The notes under the pieces: generated by a model | What the model was told of the DNA's origin: nothing | Database searches by the model: none | What the model saw: only the letters and a program-made list of their open reading frames with translations | Source: Candidatus Uhrbacteria bacterium | Lineage (GTDB): Bacteria; Patescibacteriota; Patescibacteriia; CAIXNZ01 | Direction of reading: 5' to 3' | Length of the DNA stretch: 5,505 nucleotides | Assembly (NCBI GenBank): GCA_011046145.1 | Contig: DSBA01000077.1 | Span: forward strand, 1-5,505 | Program-made: the position numbers and the translations under genes | In this document: piece by piece, positions 1-4,750 of the stretch | Position numbering within the stretch: position 1 is the stretch's first letter | How the letters are laid out: the number at the start of each line of letters is the position of its first letter

Positions 1-106
1 CTTCCCTTGTATATTTTGTCTTATTCATATGCTTAAATTTAATAGTTAACATGTGTTACCCTTAAGTATACTATCTGTAACCCCTTGGTGTTAACTATAC
101 AAGATG
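1..106. other. Left-edge intergenic region with inverted repeat
   Basis: No gene can be supported here. A 10-bp inverted repeat is visible: ATAGTTAACA at 42-51 and its exact complement TGTTAACTAT at 89-98. A third half-site-like TGTTA at 54-58 forms TAACA-TG-TGTTA with the left arm. On the minus strand a TTAACA/TATACT pair (+ coordinates 89-94 and 65-70, spacer 18) could be a divergent promoter. It would lead to an ATG at 26-28 that stays open for nine codons to the edge, but this has no Shine-Dalgarno sequence, so I do not call it as a gene. Confidence 0.4.
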
Positions 107-135
107 TTGACAGATTTTAAAAATATTGCTAAAAT
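107..135 (+). promoter_or_regulatory. Sigma70-type promoter of the TPR gene
   Basis: The -35 is TTGACA (107-112), the spacer is 17 bp and the -10 is TAAAAT (130-135), preceded by TGC, which makes an extended -10. Transcription would start near 142. That is at a small perfect inverted repeat, TCATAA (143-148) / TTATGA (153-158) with an ATAG loop, which could be a leader hairpin or an operator. The promoter sits 50 bp upstream of the start codon at 186. Confidence 0.8.
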
Positions 136-185
136 GTTTTTGTCATAAATAGTTATGATGTTTATTTTTTGAAAAGGAGGAAGAA

Positions 186-425
186 ATGTCTTTTGATCCC
201 AGGATACCTGCGTCAATTTTATTTACTGTTTTGGAGGAGGTAGAGTCAGAGATAAAACTTAATGGCATAAGCCTACAGGAAAAAGCAGGTTTGTTTCATC
301 AGCTTGGCTCAATCTATGGCTTGCTAGGAGATGAGATTAAGCAAAAAAACGCCTGGCAACAGGCCCAAAGCCTTGCCCCTGATAATGAAATGATTAGGGC
401 AAGTTTAAAAAGCTTGGAAATTTGA
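186..425 (+). CDS. Small protein with one tetratricopeptide repeat (79 aa)
   Basis: The start is set by AAGGAGG (174-180) five bases before the ATG. Residues 34-67 fit a single TPR: F37, L40, G41, Y44, G48, W57, A60 and P65 fall at consensus positions 4, 7, 8, 11, 15, 24, 27 and 32 of the 34-residue repeat. The N-terminal 30 residues look helical, amphipathic and acidic. TPR units normally mediate protein-protein contacts. A lone repeat suggests a small adaptor or a domain that oligomerises, but no partner is evident. There is no signal peptide or membrane segment, so it is probably cytoplasmic. It is monocistronic, with its own promoter and a terminator 18 bases downstream. The specific function is unknown; the TPR call is fairly secure and the role is not. 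Confidence 0.75.
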   Translation: MSFDPRIPASILFTVLEEVESEIKLNGISLQEKAGLFHQLGSIYGLLGDEIKQKNAWQQAQSLAPDNEMIRASLKSLEI

Positions 426-443
426 GCTTTTTTTGTTTATCAA

Positions 444-471
444 AAAAGACTCGCCAATTGGCGAGTCTTTT
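444..471. terminator. Bidirectional terminator between convergent genes
   Basis: A perfect 12-bp stem, AAAAGACTCGCC (444-455) with GGCGAGTCTTTT (460-471), closes an AATT loop. T-rich tracts follow on both strands: the + strand continues into a run ending in TTTTTT at 475-480, and the minus strand reads TTTTTT across 447-442. It lies 18 bases after the stop of the TPR gene and about 30 bases after the stop of the converging avd-like gene, so it can end both transcripts. Confidence 0.9.
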
Positions 472-501
472 AAATTTTTTCAAAACATTTTTTTACGGAA
501 A

Positions 502-885
502 TTAAGCAGCGCTGGCTGTTTCAGCTGGTTTTAGAGCTTTCATCCAGCCTCCCAGCATTTTACCCACAGAATCAACAGATTCTTTGATTTGGCTCTGATT
601 TTTTTCATTGAGCAGCTTAAGCTGTCCAGCCATGTCAATAAAAACTTTTAAAGTGTCTAATTTGCGCAAAGCTTGCTTTAAAGTTTGCCTTTTTTCTTCC
701 CGTCCCTGTCTGGTGGCAATAACTATGAGCTCCAGTATTTCCAAGACTGTTATTTCAGAGCTTTTTCTTAAAGTATTCTCTTCATTTTTGGAAATTTCAG
801 ATGTGTCCTTGTAAAGATCATAAGTTTTGTTTAAAATTGGGAATTTTTCAGAAAAATTCTCAAAAATGTCCTTTTGTTTTTGCAT
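502..885 (-). CDS. bAvd-like four-helix-bundle protein (127 aa)
   Basis: The sequence resembles the four-helix-bundle family that includes bAvd, the accessory variability determinant of diversity-generating retroelements (DGRs), and relatives of proteins encoded in 23S rRNA intervening sequences. Four helices can be read at about residues 12-30, 34-60, 64-93 and 95-118. Family hallmarks are a P-x-x-x-K-x-Y-x-L-Y segment (16-25), VLEILELIVIA (47-57), a basic third helix with LRKLDTLKVFIDMA (73-86), and the closing VGKMLGGWMKAL (107-118). Known Avd is a basic pentameric barrel that binds the DGR reverse transcriptase and RNA. The length matches the family. No reverse transcriptase, template repeat or variable repeat is in the window, so it may be a stand-alone paralogue. 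It has no Shine-Dalgarno sequence; two tandem A-rich 12-mers precede the ATG. Family membership is likely; a DGR role is unproven. Confidence 0.82.
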   Translation of the reverse strand: MQKQKDIFENFSEKFPILNKTYDLYKDTSEISKNEENTLRKSSEITVLEILELIVIATRQGREEKRQTLKQALRKLDTLKVFIDMAGQLKLLNEKNQSQIKESVDSVGKMLGGWMKALKPAETASAA

Positions 886-887
886 GG

Positions 888-911
888 TTTTTGTTTAAAT
901 TTTTGTTTAAA
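888..911 (-). repeat. Tandem 12-bp repeat in the avd-like leader
   Basis: TTTTTGTTTAAA occurs twice back to back (888-899 and 900-911), with no mismatch. Read on the gene strand it is two copies of TTTAAACAAAAA, ending two bases before the ATG at 885. No GGAGG-like ribosome binding site is present there, unlike the + strand genes. The repeat may be an A-rich ribosome standby region, a protein site, or a slippage product. Confidence 0.75.
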
Positions 912-971
912 ATTAGCTAAAATATTTAATTTTCAAAGAACATTGGTATTTGTATTTTTAGGCCTAAATAT

Positions 972-1000
972 TTGACAAAATATTAAATATGTGTTAATAT
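972..1000 (+). promoter_or_regulatory. Near-consensus extended -10 promoter
   Basis: TTGACA (972-977), a 17-bp spacer and TAATAT (995-1000), preceded by TGT as an extended -10. The start site would be near 1007, giving a leader of about 50 bases before the ATG at 1058. With a perfect -35 and optimal spacing, it is the best-looking promoter in the window. Confidence 0.85.
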
Positions 1001-1057
1001 ATTTAATTGGTTTTAAAATGTTTTTTTGTTTTTAACTTTTAACAAAGGAGGGCAATA

Positions 1058-1297
1058 ATGTCGATAAGAGACAAATGGGAATTGTTAAGGCGCTTAAGAA
1101 ACATGATCGAAGGCATGATGGGGCCTTGGGTCAAGGAAGCCAGAGAACACCTTGACTCGATGGAGGCTAACATCATGAACGATGAGGTTTTCAGGAGAGC
1201 GCTGGAAGAGTGGGACAAAAAACTTTTTCCGCAATGTCCTGCCCAGCTGTGGCAGGATTTTCGTCAGGGAAACATCGAGTACCCTCTCTCCGCCTAA
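1058..1297 (+). CDS. Small orphan hypothetical protein (79 aa)
   Basis: I do not recognise this family. The start is fixed by AAAGGAGGG (1044-1052) five bases before the ATG. The protein is highly charged and mostly helical by inspection: a basic N-terminus (residues 1-15, RDKWELLRRLRNM), a central acidic helix (25-52) and an aromatic C-terminal part with four tryptophans in all. It has no signal peptide, membrane span or metal-binding motif (one cysteine only). It is a stand-alone unit with a very strong promoter and its own terminator, so it may be highly expressed. By eye its DNA has clearly more G+C than its neighbours (about half), with codons such as CTG, GCG and CAG, which could mean recent acquisition or selection for expression. 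A 78-codon open frame lies on the opposite strand, but it has no ribosome binding site and would read through the terminator; I treat it as a shadow. Confidence 0.7.
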   Translation: MSIRDKWELLRRLRNMIEGMMGPWVKEAREHLDSMEANIMNDEVFRRALEEWDKKLFPQCPAQLWQDFRQGNIEYPLSA

Positions 1298-1319
1298 AAC
1301 CAAACCAGCGCCAGCTGGG

Positions 1320-1348
1320 CCCCAGCTCATTTGAGTTTGGGGTTTTTT
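1320..1348 (+). terminator. Intrinsic terminator of the 79-aa orphan gene
   Basis: CCCC-A-G-CTC (1320-1328) pairs with GAG-T-T-GGGG (1333-1342), with one bulged T (1338), one G.T pair and an ATTT loop. TTTTTT follows at 1343-1348. It starts 22 bases after the stop codon at 1297. Confidence 0.85.
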
Positions 1349-1353
1349 ATTTT

Positions 1354-1382
1354 TTGAAATTTTAGGAACAATATGTTATACA
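1354..1382 (+). promoter_or_regulatory. Extended -10 promoter of the zinc-ribbon gene
   Basis: TTGAAA (1354-1359), a 17-bp spacer and TATACA (1377-1382), preceded by TGT. It begins immediately after the preceding terminator's T-tract, showing how tightly the transcription units are packed. The start site would be near 1389, about 30 bases before the ATG. Confidence 0.72.
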
Positions 1383-1419
1383 GATAACAGGACTTAATTG
1401 CCAAGATAAGGAGGGATTT

Positions 1420-1686
1420 ATGAAAGGTTTATTTAAAAAATATAGTAAATTTCAGCATTGGCCAGTGGCAGTTCTCTTGAGGATGTTTATTTTAAGGCGG
1501 GAATATATCAGGGAGTTTTGCTGTTATTGCGATAAAACAATCAGTTTTTCCCGCTCAACAAGATCTGGCGATTCAGGAGGCATTTGTCCTGCTTGTCTTT
1601 TTGATAAGCATCCCCAAGTTTATTGGGAAATGAAGCAAGAAGGCAAATTAACAGAGGCGCAAATTATAGAAGCTGAAAGATTTTGA
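1420..1686 (+). CDS. Small zinc-ribbon-like protein (88 aa)
   Basis: The ATG follows AAGGAGG (1408-1414) by five bases. Two cysteine pairs, C34-x2-C37 and C56-x2-C59, separated by 18 residues, form a probable structural zinc site. The second knuckle, GGICPACL at 53-60, resembles the HGICPxCL knuckle seen in small zinc-binding tails of other bacterial proteins. The N-terminal 33 residues are basic with a short hydrophobic patch (VAVLLRMFIL, 16-25) that is too short and too flanked by charge to be a clear membrane span. The C-terminus (69-88) is a charged helix. A nucleic-acid or protein-binding adaptor role is plausible, but I know of no characterised homologue. It has its own promoter and terminator and no operon partner. 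Confidence 0.7.
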   Translation: MKGLFKKYSKFQHWPVAVLLRMFILRREYIREFCCYCDKTISFSRSTRSGDSGGICPACLFDKHPQVYWEMKQEGKLTEAQIIEAERF

Positions 1687-1692
1687 GACTTT

Positions 1693-1724
1693 AAGCCTTA
1701 GGTTTTAAAACCTGGGGCTTTTTT
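1693..1724 (+). terminator. Intrinsic terminator of the zinc-ribbon gene
   Basis: AAGCCTTAGGTT (1693-1704) pairs with AACCTGGGGCTT (1709-1720), including two G.T pairs, around a TTAA core. T-rich sequence follows (the tract continues at 1721-1724 and 1726-1729). It lies six bases after the stop. No matching T-tract exists for the minus-strand gene arriving from the right, so it seems unidirectional, and I see no clear terminator for that gene. Confidence 0.85.
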
Positions 1725-1768
1725 CTTTTGTCAGGAAACTTTTGTAATTTAAAGATTGAGCCTGCTTT

Positions 1769-4390
1769 TTAATTATTTATTTTTTGCTTTTTAGTTTTGC
1801 TGTTATAAAAGACAGAGAACAGTCCCATGGCTAAAAAAATTCCGCCGGCGATTAAATATTTTAAAACAGATGATGTTGTTTTGTTTTGCGGCAGGGATAG
1901 GCTTTCTTCATGATTAATTTCGTGGTTTTTAACCAAATCTTCCATTGAACGGGGCAAGACTTGATAAATATCATTATTCTGGCTGACAATGCCTGAAATT
2001 ATTAATTCATCGCCTTCAGTAAAATCAGTTTTGCTTATTTTGGCATTTTGTTTTATATAAACCAGGACCTCGCCTGTCTCGTCCTGCAGATAGAATTTAG
2101 AGCCTGATTTTTCAATAAGCCGGCCTTGGATCTGGATTAGCCAGCCTTCGGTAGACTCGCCTACGTCAGCTATTTTAATTGGTTTTGGCATTGGCGGCAG
2201 AAGGCTTTCGATGAAGACTATATCTGTTTTGGCTGATAATTTAATCCTGTTTTCACCCAGAGATTCTGTGAGCGTGCCGGAAACTTCAATTAAATCGCCT
2301 ATTTTCAAATCAGGCCAGTCAGCTTTAGACATGTAAAGCTGAATGCCAGAACCAGCCAAATACATGATTGTTTTGCCAAAAGTATTGGGCAGGACAGAAA
2401 CCACTCCGCGAGTCACTACTTTAGTATTCTTTTCCAGCAAACGAATATCTTGCAAAGTTATTGCAATACTTCCGTCTTCATTTTTTTTAATTTTCGTTTC
2501 TGTCACAGCGTCACTTGCTTCCTTTTCCGGCTCGATTATTTTAATTTTGTAGCTTTCTTTGTTTTGGGCTTGGCCGTCACTGACAAATAAATTTATCAGA
2601 TAAGTGCCTTTTTCCATAAAATAAGTCTGAAGTATAACATCATGAAATAATTGCTCGCCGATTTTCCAGGTAAAATTTAATAGATCATTTTCTAGATCAT
2701 AGGAATCAGAAGCGTCGCAAGTTATTTTTTCGCCGATAAAAGCCTGCTTAGGACAGTATATTTCAATTATTGGCTCGTGATTTAATTTAGTAATAATATT
2801 ATCTTTATTTTTAGTCGGTGTGGTAGTGAAAAACCATTCTCCCTCTTCATCTATGGCAAATGAAACATCCTCCGGAACATTGTCTGATTCGCTGTATTTG
2901 ACGGTCTGGATTATTTTATCATCAGGCGCAATCAGCTTTATAGTTTCTTTGTCGTTATTAAATGCCAAGCCGCTGGTTTTTCTTTCAATGATGAAAAATT
3001 CATTAGGACCAATAATGGTTGTCGCAAAATCTTTAGCGGAAATTTTGTAAGTCATTTTGCTGTTGTCTTGAATTTTAAAACCTGCCAAATCAATTTCTCT
3101 TTGTCCGATATTTTTTAATTCCAGCCACTCGTTTTCCAGGTCAGAACCGGGCGGATTAGGATAAATCTCATTGATCCTGATGACTTCTTTATAATCTATT
3201 TTTACTGGGGTTTCGTTTTTAGCTGCATTTGAAGTTTCCTGTTTTTGTTCTGATTCAAGCAAAGTAATCAGATTGGGTCCGCCTTTGGTCGGGGTTTGGG
3301 TGACAACAAAATCTTTTTTATTGTTAAAAGTATTAGCCCCGTCAAAAATTCTGGCAGTGGAAAATGGCTTTTTGGCCACTGGAGCGTTATCTTCTGTTAA
3401 GCCATGTTTGTCCCAGTTGCCGTAATAAACCGCATCAATAATATCATTATTATTATTTTTTAAAATAATTGCGTCTCCTGGGTTGTTTAATTTGCCTTTT
3501 GGCTTTTCAATGACCAAAAAGCGGTTCTCATAATTTGAGCCGATAAGGCCGCTTAATTTGGTGGCTGTTTCAGCCCCGTCAATTATGATCCAGCCGGTCA
3601 AATCAATGTCAAAAGAATTTTTATTATAAAGTTCAATCCATTCTTCTTCTCCGTCAGCCGGGTCAGAAACAAACTCGTTGATTACTATGCTGCCAGAAGA
3701 AACAATTTGCTGAAAATTTGGTTTTAGCTGGTTATTATCTTCAGATTCTTTGTCTTGATCAATGTTGTTTTCTTTCCCATCTTCTTCATTGTCTTGTTCT
3801 TCATTAGAATTATTTTCATCATCCGCCGGTTCATTATTATCTTGATTATCTTGGCCAGAAAATTCATTTTCTCGGCCAGCGCTATTGCTTGTTGGGTGTA
3901 GCTGCCAGTTTGCTTCAGTATAATCATTGGAATTTAAGTCTATTCTTTGCAATGATGTTTTAGAACAAGGAATATAAGCAAAAAGTTCAATAATTTCTCC
4001 GCTGGCGTTTTTAAGCCCGATTTCTTCGCCGGATTCTTTTAAAGATGCCCAGGAGCTGTCAATGATTGTGCCTGTAAAATCAGGATATTTTTCTTGAAAT
4101 TTTTCGCCTACATTGGCAATGATAGCATATTCTCCAGGTTCAATGATCATATCGCCCTGGAAAGGATTTAATTTGTGGTTAGTGTTATTTTCGTAAAATT
4201 TCCAGCCGGTTAAATCAACCGATTCAGAGCCTTTATTATGAATTTCCAGCCATTCGTATTCCGATTTTTCATAAGCGCCGATTTCAGTAATAATAATGTC
4301 TTGATCAGCGGAAATTGCAATTTTGGGCAAAATAAAAAATCCCAACATAAGAAAAATCAGGATTGTTAAAATTTTTATTTTTGTTTTCAT
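1769..4390 (-). CDS. Cell-surface lamin-tail/PKD/OB-fold protein (873 aa)
   Basis: This is a predicted exported, membrane-anchored surface protein. In order: a signal peptide (1-28, basic MKTKIK, a hydrophobic core, possible cleavage after A28); lamin-tail domain 1 (about 31-173, IIITEIGAYE, EWLEIHN, DLTGW); a very acidic D/E/N linker (176-222); lamin-tail 2 (234-373, IVINEF, EEWIELYN, DLTGW, closing TPTKGGPN); lamin-tail 3 (403-530, IRINEIYPNPPG, EWLELKN); a PKD/Ig-like domain (540-619, CDASDSYD, FTWKIGE, YLINLFVSDG) with C546 and C558 as a possible disulfide; two OB-fold-like domains (about 645-727 and 738-818, with GDLIEVSGTL and GDELIISGIV strands); a membrane helix (843-862) and a basic tail. 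Bacterial lamin-tail domains are immunoglobulin-like surface modules, often found beside nuclease or OB modules. Adhesion or extracellular nucleic-acid binding is plausible but inferred. No catalytic domain is visible. The gene is monocistronic. Confidence 0.9.
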   Translation of the reverse strand: MKTKIKILTILIFLMLGFFILPKIAISADQDIIITEIGAYEKSEYEWLEIHNKGSESVDLTGWKFYENNTNHKLNPFQGDMIIEPGEYAIIANVGEKFQEKYPDFTGTIIDSSWASLKESGEEIGLKNASGEIIELFAYIPCSKTSLQRIDLNSNDYTEANWQLHPTSNSAGRENEFSGQDNQDNNEPADDENNSNEEQDNEEDGKENNIDQDKESEDNNQLKPNFQQIVSSGSIVINEFVSDPADGEEEWIELYNKNSFDIDLTGWIIIDGAETATKLSGLIGSNYENRFLVIEKPKGKLNNPGDAIILKNNNNDIIDAVYYGNWDKHGLTEDNAPVAKKPFSTARIFDGANTFNNKKDFVVTQTPTKGGPNLITLLESEQKQETSNAAKNETPVKIDYKEVIRINEIYPNPPGSDLENEWLELKNIGQREIDLAGFKIQDNSKMTYKISAKDFATTIIGPNEFFIIERKTSGLAFNNDKETIKLIAPDDKIIQTVKYSESDNVPEDVSFAIDEEGEWFFTTTPTKNKDNIITKLNHEPIIEIYCPKQAFIGEKITCDASDSYDLENDLLNFTWKIGEQLFHDVILQTYFMEKGTYLINLFVSDGQAQNKESYKIKIIEPEKEASDAVTETKIKKNEDGSIAITLQDIRLLEKNTKVVTRGVVSVLPNTFGKTIMYLAGSGIQLYMSKADWPDLKIGDLIEVSGTLTESLGENRIKLSAKTDIVFIESLLPPMPKPIKIADVGESTEGWLIQIQGRLIEKSGSKFYLQDETGEVLVYIKQNAKISKTDFTEGDELIISGIVSQNNDIYQVLPRSMEDLVKNHEINHEESLSLPQNKTTSSVLKYLIAGGIFLAMGLFSVFYNSKTKKQKINN
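3745..3865 (-). repeat. Low-complexity acidic linker coding region
   Basis: This stretch is biased toward GAA, GAT and AAT codons on the gene strand and encodes the D/E/N-rich spacer between the first two lamin-tail domains (roughly residues 176-215). The simple composition creates a spurious 67-codon open frame in another register (3724-3927, minus), which is not a gene. Such spacers are flexible and can vary in length between strains. Confidence 0.7.
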
Positions 4391-4395
4391 ATTTT

Positions 4396-4413
4396 CCCCC
4401 CGCCGCCCCCCGG
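4396..4413 (-). promoter_or_regulatory. G-rich ribosome-binding region of the surface protein gene
   Basis: On the gene strand this reads as a run of six G, then CGGC, then six G, followed by AAAAT and the ATG at 4390. The second G run is at Shine-Dalgarno distance and is the only candidate ribosome binding site, though it lacks the A of GGAGG. It is an almost pure G/C block in otherwise AT-rich leader DNA. It could form a two-tetrad quadruplex or another G-rich structure that masks the ribosome site. Confidence 0.55.
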
Positions 4414-4467
4414 TCTTAATAATCAGAGGGCAATTAATTTTTTTTTAATTTTTTGTTTTCTATTTTT

Positions 4468-4495
4468 AGCATAGCAAGGCTGTTTGGCGCGTCAA
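4468..4495 (-). promoter_or_regulatory. Promoter of the surface protein gene
   Basis: Read on the minus strand: TTGACG (4495-4490), a 16-bp spacer and TATGCT (4473-4468), preceded by TGC as an extended -10. Transcription would start near 4461 and give a leader of about 70 bases that carries a long A/T tract and then the G-rich block just before the ATG. Confidence 0.6.
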
Positions 4496-4537
4496 TGTAA
4501 ATTTGGACAAAATTTCTGTCAGCTCAAATCAGATGAT

Positions 4538-4546
4538 TTATGCACA
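4538..4546 (+). promoter_or_regulatory. DnaA-box match (TTATGCACA)
   Basis: Matches the degenerate DnaA consensus TTWTNCACA on the + strand. It faces the second match 126 bp away. A single degenerate match is weak evidence: roughly one is expected by chance in a window of this size and composition (hand estimate). Confidence 0.35.
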
Positions 4547-4639
4547 AATAAAAGAAAAAAAAGCATTAAAATTTTTTCCGTTGCCTTGGTTGCTGGTTTA
4601 AACAAGGCATGGATTTAAAAATTATCATTGATATTTTTT

Positions 4640-4648
4640 TGTTAATAA
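4640..4648 (+). promoter_or_regulatory. Possible extended -10 of the 189-aa gene
   Basis: TGTTAATAA reads as an extended -10 (TG-T-TAATAA), very like the TGTTAATAT of the promoter at 992-1000, but no good -35 lies at the right distance. The start would be near 4655, about 95 bases before the ATG at 4751, which would place the DnaA-box match at 4672-4680 just inside the transcribed leader. Confidence 0.35.
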
Positions 4649-4671
4649 TTTTTAACAATTTTTAAGTTTTT

Positions 4672-4680
4672 TGTGGATAA
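4672..4680 (-). promoter_or_regulatory. Perfect DnaA box (TTATCCACA)
   Basis: The minus strand reads TTATCCACA, the high-affinity DnaA box sequence. It is convergent with the match at 4538-4546, and the two flank an AT-rich segment. It could mark a DnaA-regulated promoter or leader, a titration site or part of a replication origin. No dnaA or dnaN gene is in the window to settle this. Confidence 0.5.
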
Positions 4681-4735
4681 AGCTTGCATTTTTTATTTTT
4701 CTATTTTAATATTTTCAAAGAACCTTAAAAAACAA

Positions 4736-4743
4736 AAGGAGGG
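4736..4743 (+). promoter_or_regulatory. Ribosome binding site that sets the start at 4751
   Basis: AAGGAGGG lies seven bases before the ATG at 4751. The frame is open back to an ATG at 4673, but that codon has no ribosome site, the 26 extra residues are low-quality AT-driven sequence, and the Shine-Dalgarno itself would be buried within the coding sequence. The downstream start is therefore preferred. Confidence 0.85.
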
Positions 4744-4750
4744 AAAAATA

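Larger units (their letters stand above)
4391..4750. other. Divergent intergenic region, AT-rich, with two DnaA-box matches
   Basis: This 360-bp stretch separates the divergent surface-protein gene and the 189-aa gene and contains no gene. It holds the G-rich leader block (4396-4413), a minus-strand promoter (4468-4495), DnaA-box matches at 4538-4546 and 4672-4680, a 7-bp inverted repeat between them (TGCCTTG 4582-4588 / CAAGGCA 4603-4609), a strongly AT-rich segment (about 4611-4671), and the + strand leader and ribosome site. The open frame of the right-hand gene extends back to 4673, but the ribosome site supports the start at 4751. Confidence 0.6.

Noticed and set aside
423..471. Possible recoding of TGA as glycine
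   Set aside because: Readthrough of the TGA at 423-425 would run through the terminator hairpin; the 79-aa protein ends naturally there, and the zinc-ribbon gene also ends with TGA just before its terminator.
1094..1330. 78-codon open frame antisense to the 79-aa orphan gene
   Set aside because: It has no ribosome site, overlaps a gene with full expression signals, and its start lies inside that gene's terminator; composition explains the open frame.
3724..3927. 67-codon minus-strand frame rich in K, I and M
   Set aside because: It is an out-of-register reading of the acidic low-complexity linker of the surface protein.
929..4723. Shared 13-mer ATTTTCAAAGAAC at 929-941 and 4711-4723
   Set aside because: One AT-rich 13-mer match is about what chance gives in 5.5 kb, and the two copies sit in different positions relative to their genes.
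4673..4750. N-terminal extension of the 189-aa protein
   Set aside because: The strong AAGGAGGG seven bases before the ATG at 4751 sets the start; the ATG at 4673 has no ribosome site.
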